13,172 nt of DNA. It comes from Phoronis ovalis (taxonomy: Eukaryota; Phoronida; Phoronidae). Location of the stretch: contig JAOXYB010039917.1 in the NCBI GenBank assembly GCA_028565635.1, positions 1 to 13,172 of the forward strand, given 5' to 3'. This document shows positions 1-9,900 of the stretch, piece by piece. Under the pieces are notes generated by a model. That model was not told the DNA's origin and searched no databases. It saw only the letters and a program-made list of their open reading frames with translations. The position numbers were made by a program, and so were the translations under genes. Each line of letters opens with the position of its first letter. Position 1 is the stretch's first letter.

Positions 1-679
1 TTTTTAGCAAATAAAAAAATTACCTTTTTTTAATCATTAATTAATAATTCAAAGATTATTCACAGTATTTACAATTCAGTCAAAACAAATGATGGATGTA
101 TCGTTTACTTCTTAAAAACGTAGTTAGCTCCAATTTAGATCTGCAGGATTTTACTGTAGGATATACCTTTTGATTTTTATGAGATGTCATAAAAAATTAA
201 TTAAATTTTGTTCGTTGCATACACAAGTCTAAAAATACCACCATAACATAGCGTGAATGTTAAAGTTTCAGAAAACATTTATTTTATATGAGAAAAATGT
301 AATGCGGATTTTTCAGGAATTTTTATTTAAACGGTGACGAGGGTCCTGCTTAGCCTTAACTGTAGGCAAGCATAACAGGCAACAACATAATATTTGGAGG
401 AGCAGTGAATACTGACCTATCCATGCTTGATAGTGGGATTGTAATGCAGCCTTAGGTCCCTCAGGAAGTGAAGAACACTGAATAAGCTTGTTAGAACAGT
501 TGTAGTTGATAGATTAAATTGAATTACAGGCTTATCAATGCTTAATTCTAAACAAGAGAATTAATTAGAATGACTGGAGTCACTTTAACTATATATCAAG
601 TCGCACTAAAATTTACTTTGGATACAACAAATTTTAATTACTAGTGGCGAAATATACTGTGATCATGAAGCAAGCTTAC
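1..679. other. intronic or 3' region, low-coordinate end
   Basis: This follows the last supported donor, at 679. Most of it is AT-rich with no recognised exon. Bases 313-490 are richer in GC and hold an open minus-strand frame (313-477, 54 codons then TGA) after an acceptor-like attcag. Its phase suits the previous exon. The predicted peptide (CSSLPEGPKAALQSHYQAW and on) does not resemble the expected second half of a DCX repeat, so it is only a weak last-exon candidate. Confidence 0.35.
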
Positions 680-939
680 CCCAATAACACTAGAACCAAC
701 AATTAATTCTCCTGGTTTCAACCTTCCTTCGCCATTTCTATATGCATATATTTTCACAGTTTGTACAGTTTTTGCTGCAGATATCTCTCGTGCTATGGCA
801 CGGACACTTGTTTCTTGGCGCAGCCTATCTAACTGTTCCTCCCATTCACGAAGAGTATTTTCCGCTTCATATGTTGACAGGTCAACTTTTCCATTTAAGC
901 ACTGGAAGCTACCAACTTGTTTGACGCCATTTTCTTTGG
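680..939 (-). CDS. DCDC1: exon 22: helical segment and first half of a DCX domain
   Basis: The acceptor is tttttgcag and the donor is gtaagc; phase 1 in, phase 0 out. The middle is a charged helix (YEAENTLREWEEQLDRLRQE). The end is VQTVKIYAYRNGEGRLKPGE, the strand-NG-turn-strand opening of a DCX repeat. Its second half should lie at lower coordinates, but no convincing match is visible before the window edge. Residues 1114-1200. Confidence 0.94.
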
Positions 940-3900
940 CTGCAAAAATATTGAAAATTGGTCAAATCCAGATAATTACGCAGATTTGAAATTGGGCACA
1001 AAATAATAAAGCTCAGCTTTTACATGTTTTTTTCAACATTTATAACATAAGCTATTCTTGGCCTTTATAGACTTGCTCAAGTCCTTGTGAACTTAAAAAA
1101 AAAACAAAAAAAAAACAAGTTTAATGTTTACTTCTCTTTTTTATGTCTTTTACATCAGTGTTTTTAATTAATATCTCGAAATTTTTAATTTTTTTTTACT
1201 ATCATATATATGTTGAGTGTTAGCCGTCCACAGGGACTTGTAAAGTTTGCACATGGCGACCGTAGCGCCACCTTACACCATCCTGAATTCCGGAGGGTGA
1301 CGTCATCTGTACCCGCCATATTGGAATTATCGTTGATCACACGTGTTATATTTTTGTTGCATATCTTTCGTTTTAAAATGGATATTGAGAGAGCAATAGT
1401 CTATTGAGCACTGAATTCGTTGTGTAGGCTTCGAAGCACTGTATGAAGAACAGCGGAAGGTTGTGGAGGCATACGCCAATGGGAATGATGTTTTTTTATG
1501 TGCGCCAACGGGCATGTTTATATGTTATTGTCACGTGACCAAGATATTTAAATATGACGTCACAAGATCATGAATTATTCATATCACTGGAAGGCTTGCG
1601 AACTTTACAAGTCCTTGTGGACGGCAAACACCCAACATATATACGATAGTAAAAAAAAAAAATGTTTGCAAGATAATTAAAAACACTGATGTAAAAGACA
1701 TAAAAAAGAGAAATAAACATTAAATTTTTTTAAATTTTTTTGAGCAAGTCTATGGCCTTAATTAGTACATATAGCGAGGCAGTTGCTATAGTAAAGCAAT
1801 AAAACTCAGGTTCAGTAACATGTAAGGAACATGCATTTCTTCATAAGAATAGTCTATTGCCGGCCAGTCATATTTAGTGCCACCTAACATTCTGAAAGCC
1901 ATCATTTTAGTCCCATCACTTAAGTGAGAGCAGTATAGAACACTAAAATACAGTACCTGTTCCCATTGCACATACAAAATCCACACTATATGGTATCTTT
2001 TCTAGTTTTTGTCTGCCTCTCATGGCACGAGCACACGAAGTACACAAGAAAATTTGTTTGAATTTATTATTGCTGATTGGTATATATGCCGTGTAGCCCT
2101 GAAAGGTATTAAAGCCTATAATCATACAACAGTTGTTTTGAGTACTGAGATATAAAACAATGTCCTCATTCTTAACTCATACACATAATTCAGATGTTTC
2201 CGAAATATATTGCAAATTGTGCTATGTAGCAAGTAATTAAATTTCTTGAATGGATATTTCTGCACTGCTGGTGATGAGCTTGCTAAAACAAACTAAACCA
2301 TCACATAATCAGTAACATTTATGACTTTTTCTAACTTTTCTTAATTCCATACAAAGCTATGAAACCTACTATTTTTTTAGATCTCCATAAGAGAAGAATG
2401 CACATTAAAAATTACAACAATGAAAAGTTGCAAGTTGTTTCAACTCATTAATTCATTTTAATAATAATAGAGAGCTTTCAAAGATGCCTAAGTATGAGTG
2501 ACGAGCTACAGGTAAAAATAAAGTGTGCATCTATCACGACCATTACAGAAAGGGTACAAAAATACTTGTAGTAGTATTTGGTATTTATATATAGATTTCT
2601 AGACAAAGAATATAGTGATTTTCTTTTAATTTAACAAATGTGACAGATGCACACACTTCGCTCATTACTCAAAGCTTATACCTAAGAATGTTAAGCTCTC
2701 TATTTCCATTTTTCTACTTACAGGCTGATCTAAGGGCTCCTGATTCACAGCATATGTGCACACATTAGCTTTGTTTGCTGCAGTTATTTCCTTATCTACA
2801 TAATCTGTATGAAATGCATGAATGAAACCTGAATTTTCATCAACTCTCCATCTCTGATTTGAACGACCAAATTGTGTTGTTTTTATTTGTTGCAATGTCA
2901 CCCCACAGCCAACATATGATAGTGGTATGGAATCGTTATCTTTTCGTAGGTTTGTCGGCATACTGACACTGAGTACCATTTGCCGATTGTGTTTAGCTTG
3001 AATAACACTAAAATTTCAGAAAGGGCAGATGAAAATGATGTATAAAGCATGTTGACAAGGAACTTGTAAAATTAAAGTTAGCAGTGAAATAAATCTTGAC
3101 AATCAAATATAATTTCTTTATTGAGTACAGTACACTTTTTTTGAAGGTTTCATTTTAAATTATTTCCAAAATTACCCGTTTTCATGAATAACCCATCTCT
3201 GGTGAATATCATCTGGCCTCTTCTTGACCAGAACAACCTCAATGACCCTGCCTTCTTGTTCTGCAATTCCTAATACCACATTAGGATTTGAGACAGACTG
3301 AAGGTAGCCATCTTGAAATGAGAACTTTTGCAGATGAAGACCAGGCTGTCTAGGCGATTTTGTAGGTGATCTTGATCGACTATGCAAAAGAATAGAACTA
3401 AATTATGAAAGATAACTACATCTAGGTTGCTGATAAGTTACTTTAAAAGAAATTGCTTTACAAGTCTCAGTTATTTTGAATGATTTACAGATATTACACA
3501 CTCGGACAGTCAAGAGAAAACTTTGAAATACATAACAAATCTGAAATGAGATTTATCATAAATATATACATGTACTTGTATAAATCATTATGCTTAAAAA
3601 GAAACCGAATTTTCTTTGTAATCTCACCTCCTTGCTTGCTGTCTTTCTCTTTCTGTAGCTTTAGGCGAAACTGGTGGATTGTCAAATGCTTCGGTCAGTT
3701 CTTCATTAGCAATTCTTTCCCAAGGCCACTTCAACTTTTCAAGATGGTTATCAGAATTCATATGAGATCTTTCATGTGCAGTGCTACAAGTTACAAAGAA
3801 GTCATACACATTTCGTACACATTTTAAAAAATGTATTTAAATTATTCTATTCTGCATTCACATGTAGCATCTCAACCCCCATTGCAACACATTGCAGTAG

Positions 3901-6900
3901 CACATATGATAACCACTTATAGTAGCAAGCACATGAAAATAAATAATGTTTTTATTACATATTTAAACACCTAGGTGATAAGCCTTACTTGTGCTCAACT
4001 ATAGAATCTAATGATGTTTGTTCCTCCGTAGGCTCAACTTGTTCTTCATTCTCGTCATTTTCTTCATCTCCAGTCACATCTCCATTTTCCTGATTTTCCA
4101 TTGGCACGCAGCATTTATTAACAGTTAGTTTTGCATTTGGTATAGCAGCACCTTCAATTTCTAGGACATATTCTAAAATAAAAAAAAATAAGTAACACGA
4201 TGTACACAAGTACATAATTTTAAATACATAGTGCGTTGTTTTATATTTGGTTTATTTGGCTGCATAATATCAAATGATTCATTAACACTCCCTGAACATT
4301 TGATTTATATGTTGTATATAAGGTATTGGTATCTAACTTCTATTTTGAAGGCAATATAAATTGGTAGCACAAGCTCATCTCAGAAGAAGAATTGCCCCAG
4401 TTCCATTCTTGAGATGAATGCAGAATTATGTAATGTTAGTTAGTTCATTGTTACGTAGAAGTATTTATTACCTTCAGGATCCCTCAAGCCCACAAATTGT
4501 CTGATCTGTGCAACATCAGCAGCCAGATTAGCCAATAAAAACCTCCTTTGTTGTTCCTTTTTACTTAGGTTAGGATCGTTCCAAACCTCACCACAAGACA
4601 CATAAACCAACTGATCTCGCTTAAGTTCAGTCAAAGTCGCATGTTCTCTGCCATCTTGATCAAAGAGCCGCCTTGCAGCAAAAGGTAAATCAAGTAATGA
4701 AGTGCACCGTTCAAGGAACTGAAACAAGTATCAGAAAGATTTGTCACTGAACTAAATAATGTCATCAAGTTGACAACACATAATTCTAGATATCAGTACA
4801 TTGTATTTATTATGAAGTTGAAAATGCTAATATTGAGGGTTTATCCTTTGTATCATCTGATTTTGTAGTTATCTTTCTGACTGGAAAAGTCTAGGGTAAA
4901 TAGGAATGACACATTAAGTTGCAAGGTTTTTTTATTTCAAAAAAGGGCAAAAGAGAGAAACCAAGTTGACCTCCAGCATTATTTAATTTAATAACTTTAT
5001 TCTCTCAAAGGCATTGAAAGAACAGTTGAGAAATTTCATTTGCATTCCCACCTTCATCTTGTATACCTAGCTATACTTACCAATAACATTTCGAGTTGCT
5101 GCAAAGTCATTTCTTCACAATGCAAGTGTAGTTCATTTGCTACAGAGTCATCATTGTCTTCCTGAGAACCATGATGATGATTATGTTTGTGGGAATGACC
5201 CATATGTTTCTTTCCGTTCTGAGCAGTTTTATTCAGATCCTTCATCATCTATATGAGTAATGACATAATTGCGAATAATAATTAATGTGTATATGTATAT
5301 GTAGTTCAAATGACGACTGGTCAGAATAACACACCACAATACAGCAATGACACAAACAACACAGTACACCGACAAATGGCATGCTTGTTAAAGAGTTCAA
5401 ATAATTCTGTCCATTCCCATTTCTTTATTACAGTATTAATTTGTATAATCTTGTATCATATCATTAACATATATAGCTATGTTTGATGTTCCTGAAGTGT
5501 TGACGGTAACCAGTTCATGATACTATATTAAACTTTAGCAGTTTTACCGTTTTAAAAAAAAAACATAAACCACATGTACCTTTATTTTATATATATATGT
5601 GTGTGTGTGCAGAAATAATAATTTGCAGATACAAAATCGTGGAGGGTTCGGTTTATGAAAATGAGTAGCCAAAAACTTGCTATTCATAACTATCGTTTGC
5701 AATGAAATGCGACCCTGTGGTATACTGATATGTTGTTTGTGACGTTAGTTATGCAGCAAAGGTATTATTGCATTAGCTTGAACCGCAGAGGGAACATTCA
5801 AATTTCAGAATGTGAATGCTTTGTGATGATATGATAATGATGTAGATTACATTTACAAAGATTCCCTCTGCAGTTCAAGCTAATACGGAAAATCTTTGTT
5901 GCATTAACTAATGCCCTCATTACAAAATTTGATGTCACAAAAAAATACCACTATACAGGGTTGCATTTCGAGGCAAACAATAGTAGTAAACCAAACATTC
6001 CATTTATTACATGCTCCTATTTTAGTTGAATGCACAATAAAGTTTATCAACCAGCTAAATCAGCTGATGCAGATGCACTGCTTTATTTTTGCTTTTTTTG
6101 GATATTGATGCAGCTGACCTTTGAAAGTTAATTTTAGTTCTATAATTAAACCAGAGACTTACTTCAAGAGCGGGTCTTAATTTGAATGTAAGACCTTGGT
6201 CTTACTATCAGGGAAATATGGTACATGTATGTTACACTGATCTTTATGTTACCACTTACATTAGTTAGATTGGGTCCGACAACTGGGGTGATCATTCTAG
6301 TTTCTTTCTCTCCATTTTTAAGAACCATTAATCTCAATGGTATGTCTGAAATTGATGAATGATAAACCACTAGTAATTTGCCAATTTTATAAATAAATAG
6401 TTAAACAGACTAGAACAAAGACACGAGGTTGTTTGAAAGTGACTGGAGAATTATTTTCATATTATGTTTAAATATATTTTTTTGTTAGCCAGAAATGGTC
6501 CTGTGCAATATACATTCAGATTCAGAATACACTTACGACCAGATTGATTATCCTTTTGGTTTTTTTTCATAGGAGGTACCCCTGGTATTAAGAAGCCTTC
6601 CATTGGCCAATCGAAATCATCATTCCAGTTGCCTTCTTCTGTAACAGGCCATGAGTATGCTCTCTTTTTCCACTCCTGGTCTACACCCTGGGTGTGTTTC
6701 CACTGACCAATGTTATCTAGTCTCTCTTGCTTTATGGCCCATCTAGATATACACAAAGATGTTAGAGAGAAGTAAAATTAAAATTAAAAACAATGATGAA
6801 TACGGAACCGTTATGCATTCCTAATTTATTCATTATTTATTTGAGTTTCAACCTTTGAAACATTGTCATTTGAATTATGAAAAAAGGAACTTAGATTGTA

Positions 6901-9900
6901 TAATAATATAAAACTAGCTCAATGAATAAAATTATCTGAGATAATCAAGGCCAACATTTTACAGAAAATATTTATTCACAGATAATGGACCCACAAAGTT
7001 TTAACATGAAAACTAAACAAACTGTGATTTCCTAATTCATGATCATTGATTTCACAGCAGATTACAAATCAGATATATCACTGGTTTATTACCTTTGTTG
7101 GTGGATGTCTTTGCCTTGAACTCGTTCACATACTGCCAAGTAGGCTCTCTGGCCTGCTGGTCCGTACGCTATCTGGTTTTCTTCATCTCCAAATAAAGGT
7201 CCCAAGTGAGTCAAAACTAATTCTGGTTGGCCCTACAATCAAGACAGATAACTGACAGCACGCAAGTTTGGAAAGTCAAACAGGTCTTATAAAGCACAGG
7301 TGTCCTAGACGAAAGACTATTTACGTGCACTAGGGGGCTTTTGGTGGTCAAGAAGCCATATTATAATCCTGTATTTCGTGAATGAAATGTTTGGCGCAAG
7401 AAGTGGATTTCGAATAGTTCATTCCCAAAATGAAGAATTGTAGGTATGATTAAGATTGTGACCACTAACCCCACCTTGTGCATGAAATATTCTATTTCTT
7501 CTCAAAGTTAAAATTATGCATCAAATCTATAAAACTTGCAGTTATATCCAAAACAAAAACTGAATGATATTAACTAAAAATATTAACTACATGACTTGTA
7601 TACTGAGCAGTCACAATAAAATCTCAATGCTAGTACACAACTTACCAAGGAGTAAATAAATCCATCATTTGTAAAACCCCATCTTTGATTAGGATTTCCA
7701 ATCATTTTCTTTTGCAAGTTTACTACAAAACCTTCAACTTCTGTTCCTTTTGAGGTTTTCAATGAAGTTTTCACCTCTTGGTCTGATACGGCCAATACAA
7801 GAGCCGACATCCCTTTGCTGTAGATATAACCACTCTGTAATAAATGAATGAAGATCGATAATATTACCAATATTAGATAAAGTCATTTTAAATTCATTAT
7901 CCTAACTCTTCATTCACTTATGCACATCTGCACACTATGCAAAAACATTTACAGGAATTGAACAATGACAATAAAACAAACTTTGGTTAATAGTTAACAC
8001 CATATATAACAAAGGCTATGTGAAGCATGGTGAAAACATTCAACACAGTTGTCAAAAAGCAGCTTCAATATACTCAAGACATGGTACAATATACAAATTT
8101 GTGTATACCTGATGCTGATATTATGTAACATACCTTTGAAATGACCCATATCTGTGCTTCACCAGGCCACTGATCCTGTAAACCTTTTTTTTTCTTCACA
8201 TCTATGACTAGTTCTGGATAAAGCAGCAGTTGAGGATTGTCCTATAAAAAGCGGAACTTACTATTAAATTTAAGAAATGCTAACAGACAAATGGTGGATG
8301 AAGTAATAGACGGAAGACTATTTATATGCTCTTTGTTCCCACAATTCAATTTTTATGAATAAATTGTGCATGTACATCGAGAACTGCATAATTGCTCATG
8401 CACAAGATGTGATCTTGTGGAAACGCTGGTTTATGGTCAGTGTTGCCACCAAGTGAGGCAGTACTCCATTCCAGTAATATAAACATTAATCCCAAGATAT
8501 AGCAAAAGCCACCTAATTTGGAAATTATTAAAAATGAAAATCATCAGGAAACCAAGAAATACATGAGACTTATAGTGCTTCAAAAAGCTAATGGTACATA
8601 TTAACTAGCAATAGTTTAATTTTTGAAGCTATTCTTCACTTACACAACTGGGGAACAAATTTTATAGTTTATCACAAATATCTCCTCCAAATTGTATGTT
8701 GCATTTTCGTACAATTTTATTACTCCTGCTTGTGCAATGGAATGAAAGTCATAAGAGTGACACATCTACATTCTGTTGATGCTGCTTGTCTCTACCTACC
8801 TTGTTCTGCAAGAAATGGCTGCTTGCACTAACTTCACAGACACCCAGTAAGTTCATCATATGTTCTCTTTCAACAGGATGTGTGTTTTGGTCCAATTCTC
8901 GGTTCTCATATGTCATTGGTAAGCCAATAGATCCCTCCCATGAAGATGATCTAAAAACATGCAAAACAACCAATTACTGTTCATGATATACATTGACTGG
9001 AACCTGATGCTTTCATGTCACATAGTGCATGATACTTAAATACTGATTAGCAGAAGATCTACAGGTTAACTCAATTCAAGAGTTTGAACACACCAATAAA
9101 CTATACAGCCAAAACTGGGCATAATTTTTTAATGATATTTATATGAATTAAAGCACTCATGAAGACCCATGAAAACATTCAAACCTGTTTTGTTTGTTTT
9201 GCTTTGGTAACAAAGCTTATTTCAAAATCTGGAATCTTTTCTCATTCCGAGACACCACACTTCGATTTCCTGTGTACTTACTTGGAGAATTCTGGACCCT
9301 CCACATCTTCTTTCATTAGTTGTTCCCTAAATGCTGTTTGTTTTTCGCCATATACATTCACACCAGTAGCTTTATCAAAAATGACTTGTAAAACATAGGC
9401 TGTAAAATAATAGATACACCCACTTAGATGTAAAATCACACAATAAAACCTGGAACAACACTCCAAAATAAAAAGCAAAATAAAATAGACTAGAATAAGT
9501 AAAGAGGAGGAGATGAAGTTCAATCAGCAGAATATTTGTAGGTCGGATCTACGATGGAATAAATGCGTGTAAATTCTAAATAAATATAGTAACAAGTGAG
9601 AAAAAAATAGAATCATCATGACCAGATAAAATTGAAGTTTCTAAAGAAAGTTTGAATAAACCAAAATGTTAATTTTATCTGGTCGTGGTGATTCTATTTT
9701 TTCTCACTTATAGACTAGAACACTTACAGTAAGGACTTTTATAATTTTCTCCATATGAAAGCCACACTTCTTGATCATATTTTAAGTTACGCACATCTGT
9801 AATTTCGTTACCAAATTTATCAAATAACCGTCTACCAACAGGGCCTTGGCTTCCGGATCTCCTCATAGACATTTGATCTAAAAGCTGACAGAGAGTAAAA

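Larger units (their letters stand above)
1068..1752. mobile_element. 685-bp non-autonomous DNA transposon (MITE) with long terminal inverted repeats
   Basis: Two long arms are reverse complements of each other: 1068-1251 and 1597-1752. Both begin TAGACTTGCTCAA at the outer end. They share a stretch reading TCTCTTTTTTATGTC then TTTTACATCAGTG, and end at the inner side with GTCCACA(A/G)GGACTTGTAAAG. They differ by small gaps in A-rich tracts. Flanking 9-mers TGGCCTTTA (1059-1067) and TGGCCTTAA (1753-1761) look like a target duplication with one mismatch. Long inverted repeats with a 9-bp duplication fit Mutator-like elements best, though no transposase is present to prove it. The element sits in the intron between the exons at 2098-1957 and 939-680. 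Confidence 0.88.
5249..6259. other. intron between exons 14 and 15 (about 1 kb)
   Basis: The longest intron after that holding the MITE. It contains the microsatellite at 5589-5609, the palindromic element at 5741-5915 and a short perfect palindrome, TAAGACCTTGGTCTTA, at 6189-6204. No coding sequence was seen. Confidence 0.8.

Noticed and set aside
742-989. Two overlapping plus-strand ORFs of about 60 codons
   Set aside because: They are antisense shadows of the exon at 680-939, which has clear DCX sequence and good splice sites on the minus strand.
1210-1407. Plus-strand ORF of 65 codons
   Set aside because: It runs from the left inverted repeat into the MITE interior with no recognisable protein. 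Only its last part overlaps the start of the helicase fragment.
1786-1986. 66-codon minus-strand ORF reading into the intron after exon 21
   Set aside because: It overlaps the exon at 1957-2098 in a different frame, has no family resemblance, and its sequence below 1957 is intron.
3494-3685. Minus-strand ORF overlapping the exon at 3628-3783 in another frame
   Set aside because: It is out of frame with the spliced protein and consists mostly of intron sequence.
3480-3827. 115-codon plus-strand ORF, the longest in the window
   Set aside because: It is antisense to the exon at 3628-3783 and reads into flanking intron. Its composition is low-complexity hydrophobic with no family resemblance.
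3985-3988. In-frame TAA after the acidic linker as the end of the gene
   Set aside because: The TAA is formed by the donor AA|gtaagg. Splicing there joins in frame to the exon at 3783-3628 and then to a second trefoil.
5911-6108. 65-codon plus-strand ORF next to the palindromic element
   Set aside because: It is intronic and AT-rich, and has no recognisable motif or splice context.
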